The notes under the pieces are model-generated. The model saw nothing but the letters and a program-made list of their open reading frames with translations. It did not search any database and was not told the DNA's origin. The translations under genes and the position numbers were made by a program. From NCBI RefSeq assembly GCF_020055675.1, contig NZ_JAIPUS010000019.1, forward strand, positions 1-62,055: a stretch of DNA of 62,055 nt. Reading direction: 5' to 3'. Positions 25,735 through 34,766 of this stretch are shown piece after piece (positions within the stretch are counted from its first letter, which is position 1; each line of letters begins with the position of its first letter). Source of the DNA: Marivita sp. (lineage in GTDB: Bacteria; Pseudomonadota; Alphaproteobacteria; Rhodobacterales; Rhodobacteraceae).

Positions 25735-26730
25735 ATGCTGGCCACGTTGACGTCCGCTGACGCGCTGACCTGGATGTCGATCCTTGTAAAGGCGCTGACC
25801 TATGCGACCACCCTCGTGGCTGCGGGGAGCGTTCTGGTCGCCTGCGCGCTGCGCAGGCTCGATGCGGAAATGCGGCGGTCGCTGGCGCGCATTGCAGTGG
25901 TCTCGGCCCTCGCCGCTGCGGCCCTGAGCCTCCTGCGCTTTCCCGTTCGCGCAAGTTTCCTGATGGGCGGATCGCTGGACGGGGCGCTTGACCCGGCGAT
26001 CCTCGGCATGGTTGCGGATGGCCCTCTTGGCACAAGCGTCACGCTCCGCCTGATCGGGCTGGCACTGATCCTCGCGATCCTCTTTCCATGGCGGCGGGCG
26101 CAGTGGGTCGCCGCAGCCGGCGCCATGGTCGTGGCCGCGTCCTTTGCGTTTCGCGGCCACGCGCTTGATGAGCCGCGGGTGCTGCTCGGCCTGCTGATCA
26201 CCGTTCATATTCTCGGGCTCGCCTTCTGGATCGGGGCCTTCGCGCCACTGGCACAGGCATCGGCACGAGGCGAAGCCGACATTGCGGGTCCACTGGCACA
26301 GGAATTCGGCGCCAAGGCGCTCTGGGTCGTGGGCGCGCTGGTGGCGGCCGGAGCGCTGACGCTGCTGCTGTTCGGAGCGGCCACACCGACGGCGCTGGCG
26401 ACACCATACGGACAGGCCTTCGCGGTGAAACTCGCGCTGTTCGCGGGGGTCCTGTCGCTCGCGGCCCTGAACAAGATGTACCTGACGCGGGCGCTTCTGG
26501 CCGCCACACCGGGCGCCGGCAGCCGTCTGCGGCGCTCCATCGGGATCGAGGCGGCCCTGGTCGGGGCGATCCTGCTCACGACCGCGGCGGTCACCACCGT
26601 CACATCGCCACCGGGACTCTCGGAGCAAGCCATCCTGTCCGGGGAGCGGCAGGATGCCATGGCTGCGTGTCACCCCACGCGCTGCTACCATCCAAATCAA
26701 ACAGATCGATCAGGGAGATACGATACATGA
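25735..26730 (+). CDS. copD: Inner-membrane copper protein CopD
   Basis: 331 residues with about eight hydrophobic helices. It shows the CopD block GLLITVHILGLAFWIGAFAPL with its conserved His and Trp, a second region LFGAATPTALATPYGQAF, and LALFAGVLSLAALNKMYLTR before the last helices. CopD works with CopC in copper movement across the inner membrane. The C-terminal ~25 residues (ending HPTRCYHPN and onwards) are hydrophilic with Cys and His, possibly an extra metal site. The stop overlaps the DUF411 gene by ATGA. Confidence 0.88.
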   Translation: MLATLTSADALTWMSILVKALTYATTLVAAGSVLVACALRRLDAEMRRSLARIAVVSALAAAALSLLRFPVRASFLMGGSLDGALDPAILGMVADGPLGTSVTLRLIGLALILAILFPWRRAQWVAAAGAMVVAASFAFRGHALDEPRVLLGLLITVHILGLAFWIGAFAPLAQASARGEADIAGPLAQEFGAKALWVVGALVAAGALTLLLFGAATPTALATPYGQAFAVKLALFAGVLSLAALNKMYLTRALLAATPGAGSRLRRSIGIEAALVGAILLTTAAVTTVTSPPGLSEQAILSGERQDAMAACHPTRCYHPNQTDRSGRYDT

Positions 26731-27176
26731 ACCGCAGACATTTCATTTTCACCGGCCTCGGTGCGGCATTGGTTGCCGGTCCGGCGTCGGCGGCCCCCAC
26801 CCGCATCGAGGTCTACAAGTCACCGACCTGTGGTTGCTGCTCGGCCTGGATTGAGCACATGGTGCAAGCCGGATTTGACACCCTTGCGCGTGACGTCGAA
26901 CAGGAAACGCTCTGGTCGATGAAGGCGCGCGCGGGCGTCACACCGGACCTCGGATCCTGCCACACAGCCTTCGTCGACGGCTATTTCATCGAGGGCCATG
27001 TGCCCGCAAGCGATGTGGAGCGGCTGCTTGCCACCCGTCCGGCTGCGCTCGGGCTTGCGGTGCCCGGCATGCCGATCGGGTCACCCGGCATGGAGATGGG
27101 CAACCAGCGCGATGCGTTTGACACTCTGCTTGTGCTGCAGGACGGCACGACGGAGGTCTTCCAGCGTCACGCCTGA
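26727..27176 (+). CDS. DUF411 periplasmic metal-binding protein
   Basis: 149 residues. The N-terminus MNRRHFIFTGLGAALVAGPA looks like a twin-arginine export signal. The mature part has the DUF411 signature YKSPTCGCCSAWIEHM, then GSCHTAFVDGYFIEGHVPA and an ending rich in Met and Gly (PGMPIGSPGMEMG). These proteins accompany copper efflux genes and probably bind Cu(I) in the periplasm. Last gene of the plus-strand copper operon. Confidence 0.85.
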   Translation: MNRRHFIFTGLGAALVAGPASAAPTRIEVYKSPTCGCCSAWIEHMVQAGFDTLARDVEQETLWSMKARAGVTPDLGSCHTAFVDGYFIEGHVPASDVERLLATRPAALGLAVPGMPIGSPGMEMGNQRDAFDTLLVLQDGTTEVFQRHA

Positions 27177-27231
27177 TCCGGCGGGCAGCCTGCCTGCGGC
27201 TGACCTGCGCCCGCGTGACGCGACACCATCT

Positions 27232-28551
27232 TCAGAGATACGAGGCCCAGCGCGGATGCGCGTCGTCCACGACGAAGCGATGCGCGTGGCGGCGCACGCC
27301 CCGAAGGTGCGGGTGGTCGAGCGGCAGGTTGTCGTGGGTGTGTTCGAAGGTTTCGGGATCGCCCGATGGCCAAACGCGCAGGGCCAGGAGCATCCCGGCG
27401 CCGGCCACTGCCGCCAGCAGCCCAAGGGCTGCGACCGGGCCGAACTGCGTCATCAGCCAGCCCGACAGCGGATAGGTCACCAGCCAGCAGGCGTGGCTCA
27501 GCGCGAACTGCGCGGCGAAGACCGCGGGGCGATCCACGGTATGGGCCGAACGGCGCAAAAGGCGACCCGACGGGGTGAGCACCGCCGAATAGCCAAGACC
27601 GATCAGCAGCCATGCGCCGAGCAGGAACGGCCAGTCGAGGCCGTGGGTTGCGACCTCGGCCGCCAACGCGAGCAGGGTCATCCCCATAAGCACGGCCCCA
27701 CCGACCATCACCGGGCGGTCCGACACCCGATCCAGCAGGCGCGGCAGCGCCAGCGCCGCGATCATCGACCCTGCCCCGAAGGCAAAGATCGTCCAGGCGA
27801 GCGCGCTTTCCGACAGGCCCAAAAGGCCCCGCACCAGAACCACCGAGTTCACCAGCACCATCGCGCCTGCCGCCGCGGCAGCGAGGTTCAGCGCCAGAAG
27901 CCCGCGCAGCCGCGGCGTGGCGAGGTAGATGCGGATGCCGCGTGTGGTGCGGTCGTAGATGCCGCGCGGCTCTGAGGGCTTGGGGCTGGGCTGGACCACC
28001 GAAACCACCAGTGCCGCCGAGGCCGCGAAGCCAATGACCGTGCCAAGGAACAGGGAATTATAGCTCAGCACCGCCAAGAGCAGCGCGGCGAGTGTGGGGC
28101 TGACGATATTTTCCAGGTCATAGGCCAGCCGAGACAGCGACAGAGCGCGGGTATAGCGTGCCTCTTCGGGCAGCACGTCCGGGATCGTCGCCTGGAAGGT
28201 CGGCGTGAACGCGGCCGAGGCCGATTGCAGCGCGAAAATCAGGACATAGACCTGCCAGACCTCGGTCACGAAAGGCAGGCACAGCGCAGTCCCTGCCCGA
28301 ACAATGTCCAGCGCCACGAGAAGACCGCGCCGGTTGACCCTGTCCGCGAAGGCGCCCGCGAGCGGTGCGATGCCAACATAGGCCACCATCTTGATGGTGA
28401 AGACCGTGCCCAGAACCATGGAGGCATTGTCGCCCGCCAGATCGTAGGCCAGCAGCCCGAGCGCGACGGTGGCCAGCCCGGTGCCGAGCAACGCGACAAC
28501 CTGCGCGGCGAACAGGTGGCGGTAGGTGCGGTCAGCGAGGATCTCCAGCAT
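27232..28551 (-). CDS. MFS efflux transporter
   Basis: 439 residues with about twelve helices. There are typical MFS loops (AFADRVNRRGLLVALD after helix 2, and DRVSDRPVMVGG in the second half). The C-terminal tail is strikingly rich in His and Asp (FEHTHDNLPLDHPHLRGVRR, then HAHRF), which suggests metal sensing or binding. The start at 28551 was chosen at MLEILADRTYRHLF because upstream codons overlap the repressor remnant. The tail and the neighbours point to metal-ion efflux; the metal is unknown. Confidence 0.8.
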   Translation of the reverse strand: MLEILADRTYRHLFAAQVVALLGTGLATVALGLLAYDLAGDNASMVLGTVFTIKMVAYVGIAPLAGAFADRVNRRGLLVALDIVRAGTALCLPFVTEVWQVYVLIFALQSASAAFTPTFQATIPDVLPEEARYTRALSLSRLAYDLENIVSPTLAALLLAVLSYNSLFLGTVIGFAASAALVVSVVQPSPKPSEPRGIYDRTTRGIRIYLATPRLRGLLALNLAAAAAGAMVLVNSVVLVRGLLGLSESALAWTIFAFGAGSMIAALALPRLLDRVSDRPVMVGGAVLMGMTLLALAAEVATHGLDWPFLLGAWLLIGLGYSAVLTPSGRLLRRSAHTVDRPAVFAAQFALSHACWLVTYPLSGWLMTQFGPVAALGLLAAVAGAGMLLALRVWPSGDPETFEHTHDNLPLDHPHLRGVRRHAHRFVVDDAHPRWASYL

Positions 28552-28559
28552 GGTTGGCC

Positions 28560-28700
28560 TCAAGGATAGCTGCTGAGGGTCTTCAGCACGGCCTTGTCGA
28601 CCGCCCGAAGCTGCCGCGTGAGCAAGAGGCAGGGCCTGCCCGTCTCGATCATGCCGACCCCCGCGCCCAGAGCGCTGTCGGCGCGCGGGGACCACCGCGC
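28560..28700 (-). pseudogene. Truncated CsoR/RcnR-family repressor remnant
   Basis: Directly upstream of the MFS gene, in another minus-strand frame, about 45 codons read RADSALGAGVGMIETGRPC and then LLLTRQLRAVDKAVLKTL before a TGA at 28560-28562. This lines up with the core helix of CsoR-family repressors (GRPC with the metal-binding Cys, then QLxAVxKAV). The conserved downstream His-x3-Cys helix is missing. Upstream, the frame is blocked by a stop near 28715. I read it as a decayed metal-responsive repressor of the neighbouring efflux gene. Confidence 0.55.
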
Positions 28701-28856
28701 GAGCCGGCGGGGTCAGTTGCCTCGACATTGGGTTTCGTCACGACCGGACGCTATCCTTCCCGGAGCCGTAGAACAAGCCGGCCAGGCAAGGCGGCCGGGC
28801 AAGGCAAGGTGCGCTTTGGCGATACGCGGACGACACGCAGTCGCGGCAGAGCTGTA

Positions 28857-28912
28857 CCTGTCGCAGGCCGTCTGCTCGGTTGTGCCTGTCGCAGGCCGTC
28901 TGCTCGGTTGTG
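28857..28912. repeat. Tandem 28-base direct repeat
   Basis: Two perfect head-to-tail copies of a 28-base unit (28857-28884 and 28885-28912) beginning CCTGTCGCAGGCC, followed by a degenerate start of a third copy (CCTGCCGCCTGC). It lies in the otherwise featureless stretch between the repressor remnant and the DUF1989 gene. There is no spacer structure, so it is not a CRISPR. Confidence 0.85.
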
Positions 28913-28998
28913 CCTGCCGCCTGCTTGCGCCGCGCGCTTCTTGCGATGTGGCCCGAACTCTGTTCTGGTTGGACAATCGCAAAAATGGAGTTGGCAAA

Positions 28999-29616
28999 TT
29001 GTCCAGTGAACCTGAAACCTTCACCCTTCCGGCGCGGCGGGGGCGTGCAATCCGTCTGGGCAAGGGCGAGGCGATCCAGATCATCAACACGCATGGCGCT
29101 CAGGTCGTGGACACATGGGTGTTCAACGCCGAGGACCTGGCGGAATTCCTGTCAAACGAGCACATGCGTCCGACCCTCGGCAAGCTCTGGCCCGGTGAAG
29201 GCGACGCGCTGATCACCAACCGGCGCCGGCCGATCATGATCATGGAAGAGGACACGTCACCCGGACGCCATGACACCCTGATCGCGGCCTGTGACAATTA
29301 TCGGTACGGCTTGCTGGGCTGCACAGACTATCACGACAACTGTACCGACAATCTGCATGCAGCGATGCGGCAGATCGGGCTGGAGGCACCGGAATGCCCC
29401 AGCCCGCTGAACCTGTGGATGAACATCCCGGTCACTGCGGATGGTGCCACAAGCTGGGGTGAACCGCTCTCCCGACCGGGGGATCACGTTGTCCTGCGGG
29501 CTCAGATGGCCTGTGTCGTCGCCATGTCGGCCTGCCCTCAGGACATCCTGCCAATCAACGGAGCGGGCTGCACGCCGACCGAGGCGCATTACCGGGTCCT
29601 TGACAGCCAGGGCTGA
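28999..29616 (+). CDS. DUF1989 (urea carboxylase-associated family) protein
   Basis: 205 residues. Recognisable family blocks are RGRAIRLGKGEAIQIINTHG, then VDTWVFNAEDLAEFLSNEH, a Cys-bearing GCTDYHDNCTDNLHAA, and NLWMNIPV with a final His. The fold is expected to bind a metal through Cys and His. No ATG is in place; the TTG at 28999 is best, with GGAG eight bases ahead. Such proteins accompany urea, guanidine or amino-acid degradation genes, but none is adjacent here, so the role is open. Confidence 0.75.
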   Translation: MSSEPETFTLPARRGRAIRLGKGEAIQIINTHGAQVVDTWVFNAEDLAEFLSNEHMRPTLGKLWPGEGDALITNRRRPIMIMEEDTSPGRHDTLIAACDNYRYGLLGCTDYHDNCTDNLHAAMRQIGLEAPECPSPLNLWMNIPVTADGATSWGEPLSRPGDHVVLRAQMACVVAMSACPQDILPINGAGCTPTEAHYRVLDSQG

Positions 29617-29829
29617 TTTTCCGGTTCACACAAGCCGATCGCGGCACTTGGCACGGGCTTGCGTTTTGCCGCAGCCGCAAGGACGGGTGGCGTTGGGTCC
29701 CGCAGTCGGCGCCGGATGCGGGACGTTCTTGGACCAGAGCGCGACGCGGGACTGGGTGCCGAGCTTGCGCGACGCGTCTCTGGGCCGGCGACCGGGGGAA
29801 GGCGTTCCACCCGAAAACGCCGGGGGTCC

Positions 29830-30939
29830 TCACGCCGAGCGGTGCAGGATTTCCAGGTAATCGTCGCGGGTCGCCGTGCGGGGGTTGGTCGCGTGGCAAT
29901 GATCCTTGAGCGCGGCGCTTGCCACCTCTTCCATCATCGCTTCGGTCACGCCCATCGCGGTCAGCCCCGACGGCATCCCGATCCGGTCGTTGAGCGCGGC
30001 AATATAGGCGTCGGGCGCAGCACCCATCCGGTCTTGCAGCACGTCCCACTTGGCGCCGATGCTGTCGCGGTTGAAGCGCAGGACTTCGGGCGTCAGCACG
30101 GCGTTGAGTGTGCCGTGATGCAGGTTCAGCGACCGGATCGCCCCAAGCGGGTGCGTGAGCGCATGAACCGCACCGAGGCCCTTCTGGAATGCCATCGCAC
30201 CCTCCAGCGCGCAGACCATCATGTCGCGGCGCGCGTCGGTATCTGACCCGTCCGCCACGGCCCGTTCTATGGATCGCAATCCGCAGTCCAGCCCGTGCAG
30301 CGCGATGGCCTCGGCAGGCGGATTGAAGGCGGGCGCCATGTAGGTTTCAAGGCAGTGCGATATCGCATCCATCCCCGTCGCCGCGGTCAGCCCGGCGGGC
30401 AGGCCATAAGTGAGTTCCGGATCGCACAGGGCAATCGACGGCAGGTTGTGGGGCGACAGGATTCCAAGCTTGCGCCCGTCGTCCGTAATGATGACCGATG
30501 CGCGCCCCACCTCGGACCCGGTGCCGGATGTGGTCGGGATCGCGATCAGCGGGGCGATATCGCCGTGTATCTTGGCGACCCCGCCATTGATGGCGGTGTA
30601 TTGTGCAAGGGGCGGTTCATGCCCCGTCAGAAGCCGCACGGCCTTGGCCAGATCAAGGGACGACCCGCCGCCAAGACCCACGATTCCGTCGCAGCCCTTT
30701 TCGCGATAGAGCGCCAGGGCCGCCATCACCGCCTCTTCCGTCGGGTTGGCAGGTGTCCCGTCGAAAACGACCGCGTCGGTCAGGGTGGCGGTGACGGTGT
30801 CGACCAGCCCGGTTGCGACCAGCCCCGTGTCGGTGCAGACCAGCGGGCGCGATACGTTCAGCGCAGCAAGATGCTCGGGCAGCCGGGCGACCTCGCCTTC
30901 GCCGAACTCGATCCGGGTGAGATAAGAGATCAATGCCAT
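29830..30939 (-). CDS. Iron-containing alcohol dehydrogenase
   Basis: 369 residues of the group III (Fe-ADH) family. The NAD site is GIVGLGGGSSLDLAKAVRLL near 85, followed by PTTSGTGSEVGR near 135. Metal ligands lie in GMDAISHCLETYM, HALTHPLGA and HHGTLNAVL. It probably reduces or oxidises a short hydroxy-aldehyde formed in sugar-acid breakdown (for example glycolaldehyde or lactaldehyde); that is inferred from its place at the end of the dehydratase-SDR operon under a GntR-type site. Confidence 0.9.
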   Translation of the reverse strand: MALISYLTRIEFGEGEVARLPEHLAALNVSRPLVCTDTGLVATGLVDTVTATLTDAVVFDGTPANPTEEAVMAALALYREKGCDGIVGLGGGSSLDLAKAVRLLTGHEPPLAQYTAINGGVAKIHGDIAPLIAIPTTSGTGSEVGRASVIITDDGRKLGILSPHNLPSIALCDPELTYGLPAGLTAATGMDAISHCLETYMAPAFNPPAEAIALHGLDCGLRSIERAVADGSDTDARRDMMVCALEGAMAFQKGLGAVHALTHPLGAIRSLNLHHGTLNAVLTPEVLRFNRDSIGAKWDVLQDRMGAAPDAYIAALNDRIGMPSGLTAMGVTEAMMEEVASAALKDHCHATNPRTATRDDYLEILHRSA

Positions 30940-31022
30940 TGTGCCCTCGCCTTGTGTTTTCCGGTTTGGGTCCGCATCACGTCCCCCTTGTGTTGTCGCG
31001 TGCCCCCGTCATCCCGCAGGGG

Positions 31023-31760
31023 TCAGCCCCGGCCGATGAACGGCATCTTGGTCGCCATGACGGTCATGAACTCGATATTCGCCTCGGGTGGCAGGGAGGC
31101 CATGTGCAGCACCGAGTCGGCCACACAGGACACGTCCATCACCGCCTCGACCGCCATCGAGCCGTCGGCCTGTGGCACGCCACGGGTCATCGCCTCTGCC
31201 ATCTCGGTCAGCGCATTGCCGACGTCGATCTGGCCGCAGCCGATATCGAACGGCCGCCCGTCCAGTGACAGCGTCCGCGTCAGCCCGGTCACCGCGTGCT
31301 TGGACATCGTGTAGGGTGCCGAGCCGGGACGCGGGACATGCGACGAAACAGAGCCGTTGTTGATGATCCGCCCGCCTTGCGGGCTTTGGTGGCGCATCAT
31401 GCCGAAGGCCCGCCGCGCGGCAAGGAACAGGCCGGTGATGTTCACATCGCAGACTTGCTGCCATTCGGCGACGGGAATCTCGTCGATCGGTCGGCCGGCG
31501 ACATTCGTGCCCGCGTTGTTGAACAACACATCGAGCCTGTCCCATTCCCCCGCGATCCGCGCATAAAGCGCATCAACCGCCGCTTCGTCCGTCACATCGC
31601 AGGGAATGACCAAGGCGGCGGCATGACCCGCTGCCGCTTCGTGCAGGGCATCTTCGCGCCGCCCGGTCAGGGCCACGCGCCAGCCTGCGTCCAGAAAGCG
31701 CCGGGCCGTGGCACGTCCGATGCCACTGCCCGCGCCGGTGATGAGAATCGACTTGGCCAT
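31023..31760 (-). CDS. Short-chain dehydrogenase/reductase
   Basis: 245 residues with the classical SDR layout: TGAGSGIG (8-15), NNAG at 81-84, the catalytic Ser in NNGSVSS near 137-140, and Y150-x3-K154 in APYTMSKHAV. The start at 31760 follows GAGG and lies nine bases after the dehydratase stop. In the operon order dehydratase-SDR-FeADH it is a good candidate for oxidising a 2-keto-3-deoxy sugar acid to the 2,4-diketo acid. No substrate-specific residues are diagnostic. Confidence 0.88.
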   Translation of the reverse strand: MAKSILITGAGSGIGRATARRFLDAGWRVALTGRREDALHEAAAGHAAALVIPCDVTDEAAVDALYARIAGEWDRLDVLFNNAGTNVAGRPIDEIPVAEWQQVCDVNITGLFLAARRAFGMMRHQSPQGGRIINNGSVSSHVPRPGSAPYTMSKHAVTGLTRTLSLDGRPFDIGCGQIDVGNALTEMAEAMTRGVPQADGSMAVEAVMDVSCVADSVLHMASLPPEANIEFMTVMATKMPFIGRG

Positions 31761-31768
31761 GTCGCGCC

Positions 31769-33547
31769 TCAATGGTTGTCGCGCGGCAGGTCGCGGCCGA
31801 TCTTCTGGTAGGCGGTCGCCAGTTCCAGGCAGCCGCCGTCAGCCAGCTGGCCCACATGGGTTCGGTAGATCTCCTGCCAGGGCGTTTGGTGCGCGATCTC
31901 GGGCGGTTGCCAAGCGGCCTTGCGCCGGTCCCATTCCGCGTCTTCGACCAGCGCATCCATGCGGCTGGCGTTGAGGTCCAGCCGCACCCGGTCTCCGGTT
32001 TGCAGAAAGGCCAGCCCCCCGCCCACCACCGATTCCGGCGAGGCATTCAGGATCGACGGGCTTTCGGAGGTGCCCGATTGACGCCCGTCGCCCACCGTCG
32101 GCAGGTGCTTGATGCCGGCGCGGATCAGGTTATCGGGCGGTTGCATGTTCACCACTTCGGCCGAGCCGGGATAGCCCACGCAGCCGACATTGCGGATAAA
32201 CAGAATGCAATGCTCGTCGATCTCCAGCGCCGGGTCGTTGATCCGGTCGTGGTAATCCTCCGGCCCTTCGAAAACGATGGCACGGGCCTCGTAGACGCCT
32301 TCGTTGCCGGGCTCCGACAGGAACCGCTTGCGGAAATCGTCGGAAATCACCGATGTCTTCATCAACGCGCTGTCAAACAGGTTCCCCGACAGTACCTTGA
32401 ACCCGGCATTGGGCCGCATCGGCGCGTCATAGGTCTTGATCACGTCGATATCGACGCTTTGCACCCCGGCAAGGTTCGCACCCATCGTGTTGCCGGTGGC
32501 GGTCATTGCGCCTTCGTGGATTCGACCCGCCTTGACCAGTTCGCCCATCACCGCAGGCACGCCCCCGGCGCGGAAGAACGATTCACCCAGATATTCTCCG
32601 GCGGGCTGCATGTTGACCATCAGCGGCACGTCGAAGCCGACCCGTTCCCAATCGGCCACATCCAGATCGACGCCGATATGGCGCGCCACGGCCTGAAGAT
32701 GCGGCGGCGCGTTGGTCGATCCGCCGATGGCGGCGTTGACGACGATGGCGTTTTCGAACGCCTCGCGGGTCAGGATGTCGGACGGTTTCAGATCGTCATG
32801 GACCATCTGCACGATGCGCTTGCCGGTCTCATAGGCCATCGCCATGCGTTCACGGAAGGGCGCCGGTATGGCGGAATTGCCCGTGAGGCTCATGCCCAGT
32901 GCTTCGGCCATGGCATTCATGGTGCTGGCCGTGCCCATCGTGTTGCAATGGCCCAGAGACGGCGCCGAGGCGCAGACCCGGCTCATGAATTCTTCGTAGT
33001 CAATCTCGCCCGTGGCCAGAAGGCGGCGGCTTTCCCAGACGATCATGCCCGAGCCCGCGCGCTGACCCTGCCACCATCCGTCCAGCATCGGCCCGCCGTT
33101 GAGCGCGATCGCCGGAAGATCGACCGTTGCCGCGCCCATCAACATGGCGGGCGTCGTCTTGTCGCAACCGGTGGTCAGGACCACACCGTCGATAGGATAG
33201 CCGTGCAGCACCTCGACAAGGCTCAGATATTGCAGGTTGCGGTCCAGCGCGGCGGTTGGGCGCTTGCCGGTTTCCTGGATCGGGTGGACAGGAAATTCCA
33301 TCGGAACGCCGCCCGCCTCGCGGATGCCTGCCTTGATCCGGTCCATGAGGAAGACATGGATCTTGTTGCAGGGGGCGATGTCAGACCCGGTCTGCGCGAC
33401 GCCGATGATCGGGCGGCCAGTCTGCAATTCCTCGCGGGTGAAGGTGCTGTTCTGATAGCGCTCCACGTAAAGCGCGGTCATGCCCGGATTGTTGGGGTTA
33501 TCGAACCATTCCTGGCTGCGGAATTTGCCTTTGGCACGGGTGTCCAT
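31769..33547 (-). CDS. IlvD/Edd-family sugar-acid dehydratase
   Basis: 592 residues. The three cluster cysteines of the family are present in [20 protein letters not shown] and [11 protein letters not shown], and the C-terminal active-site serine region is [14 protein letters not shown]. Length and sequence style fit aldonate dehydratases (xylonate/arabinonate type) better than dihydroxy-acid dehydratase. It would remove water from a sugar acid to give a 2-keto-3-deoxy acid. The ATG at 33547 follows AAGGAAGG. A TGGTATACCA site lies 73 bases upstream. First gene of the three-gene unit. Confidence 0.88.
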   Translation of the reverse strand: MDTRAKGKFRSQEWFDNPNNPGMTALYVERYQNSTFTREELQTGRPIIGVAQTGSDIAPCNKIHVFLMDRIKAGIREAGGVPMEFPVHPIQETGKRPTAALDRNLQYLSLVEVLHGYPIDGVVLTTGCDKTTPAMLMGAATVDLPAIALNGGPMLDGWWQGQRAGSGMIVWESRRLLATGEIDYEEFMSRVCASAPSLGHCNTMGTASTMNAMAEALGMSLTGNSAIPAPFRERMAMAYETGKRIVQMVHDDLKPSDILTREAFENAIVVNAAIGGSTNAPPHLQAVARHIGVDLDVADWERVGFDVPLMVNMQPAGEYLGESFFRAGGVPAVMGELVKAGRIHEGAMTATGNTMGANLAGVQSVDIDVIKTYDAPMRPNAGFKVLSGNLFDSALMKTSVISDDFRKRFLSEPGNEGVYEARAIVFEGPEDYHDRINDPALEIDEHCILFIRNVGCVGYPGSAEVVNMQPPDNLIRAGIKHLPTVGDGRQSGTSESPSILNASPESVVGGGLAFLQTGDRVRLDLNASRMDALVEDAEWDRRKAAWQPPEIAHQTPWQEIYRTHVGQLADGGCLELATAYQKIGRDLPRDNH

Positions 33548-33617
33548 AGCCGTTTCCTTCCTTGTCGTGGGCTTCCCGGGGGAAGCGAGATGTTGGCGCT
33601 GCGCACAGCATCGGGTA

Positions 33618-33631
33618 TGTGGTATACCAAA
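33618..33631. promoter_or_regulatory. GntR-type operator (copy 1)
   Basis: TGGTATACCA at 33620-33629 within TGTGGTATACCAAA, upstream of the dehydratase-SDR-FeADH unit. The 10-base core is identical to the copies at 34655 and 40441. Confidence 0.75.
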
Positions 33632-33684
33632 GGCAAGTACCAATTCGCCCCCACGACCGTTTGTCATCGTGAGGGCGTCGGAGC

Positions 33685-34602
33685 TCAGCCCTTCTTCACG
33701 GCCGCTTCGAGGTCAAGCCCGTTGAGGGCTGCCACATGATCGGCAAGCCAGGGCACGTAGTCGCCGCCCTTTCCGGCCGCTTCCATCTGGGCGAACGCGT
33801 TGCGGATCGCCGCGCCAAGCGGATTTGCCATGCCCGCTTCCGTCGCCATCGCGGCGGCATAACGCGTGTCCTTCGCGGCGTTGGTGATGCTGAACTTGTG
33901 CGCCTCGCGGTCGCGGTCGACAGCGGCCCGCATGAAGGTGTCGAAAAAGCCGTTCGACAGCCGCGAGCCGCCGATGACGCTCTGGATCGACTGCGGCGCG
34001 AGCCCGGCCTTGACCCCCATCGTCAAGGCTTCGGCATACAGCGCCCCATAGCCCATCGAGATGAAATTCATCACCAGCTTCATGCGGTGCCCGTCGCCGG
34101 TGCCGCCGACATGGTTGATGTTGCCCGCCCAGCATTCGATGATCGGGCGCACCTTGGCAAAGGTCGCGGCGTCGCACCCTACCATGGCGTCGAGCGTGCC
34201 TTCCTCGGCCTCCTTGGGCGTGCGGCCCAGCGGCGCATCCACAAGGGTCATCCCCACGGCTTCCATCTCGGCGGCCAGGGCGGCCGTCGACACCGGGTCC
34301 GCGGTCGTTGCGTCGATCACGATCAGCCCTGACCGGCCCGAGGCCAGAATCCCGTCTTCACCCCGGATCACTGCCTCGACCTGCGCCGAATTGGACAGGC
34401 AAAGATGAATGATGTCGCAGTTCTCGGCCATCGCGCGGGGGCTGTCCGCCTCGACCGCGCCCTGATCAACCAGCGCCTCGACCGGCGTGCGGTCGCGGTT
34501 GCCCTTGACCATCAGCGAATGACCCGCCCGGATCAGGTTCGATGCCATGCCGCGTCCCATCCAGCCCAGGCCGATGAATCCGATTTTTGCAGTGTCTGCC
34601 AT
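33685..34602 (-). CDS. 3-hydroxyisobutyrate dehydrogenase-family oxidoreductase
   Basis: 305 residues. The Rossmann motif is GFIGLGWMGRGMASNLIRAG near the N-terminus, the substrate loop is DAPLGRTPKEAEEGTLDAMVG near 130 and the catalytic Lys is in HRMKLVMNFISMG near 178. The family oxidises beta-hydroxy acids, including tartronate semialdehyde- and threonate-type substrates. A strong AAGGAGG precedes the ATG at 34602. It diverges from the FAH-family gene across a perfect GntR-type palindrome. Confidence 0.88.
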   Translation of the reverse strand: MADTAKIGFIGLGWMGRGMASNLIRAGHSLMVKGNRDRTPVEALVDQGAVEADSPRAMAENCDIIHLCLSNSAQVEAVIRGEDGILASGRSGLIVIDATTADPVSTAALAAEMEAVGMTLVDAPLGRTPKEAEEGTLDAMVGCDAATFAKVRPIIECWAGNINHVGGTGDGHRMKLVMNFISMGYGALYAEALTMGVKAGLAPQSIQSVIGGSRLSNGFFDTFMRAAVDRDREAHKFSITNAAKDTRYAAAMATEAGMANPLGAAIRNAFAQMEAAGKGGDYVPWLADHVAALNGLDLEAAVKKG

Positions 34603-34652
34603 TTTTGGTCCTCCTTGACGCCGGGGCGATGCCCGGCTTGATTCCTCACCAG

Positions 34653-34666
34653 ATTGGTATACCAAT
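34653..34666. promoter_or_regulatory. GntR-type operator (copy 2), perfect 14-base palindrome
   Basis: ATTGGTATACCAAT, between the divergent dehydrogenase (start 34602) and FAH-family gene (start 34767). It is the most symmetric of the four copies and could control both directions. Confidence 0.82.
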
Positions 34667-34766
34667 TGCCGCAAAGAACAAGCGCAGGCACCGCGTCCTG
34701 TGTCACGAAAACAACCGCATCCTTCGCATCCGGGCAGGCAACTGCCCCTCCAACAAAGGCTTGACC

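Noticed and set aside
28857-28912. CRISPR-like repeat
   Set aside because: Only two complete units, directly abutting, with no spacers and no cas genes in the window.
31772-33739. 655-codon plus-strand frame opposite the first IlvD/Edd dehydratase
   Set aside because: Antisense shadow; the minus strand has all three cluster Cys motifs and a good ribosome site.
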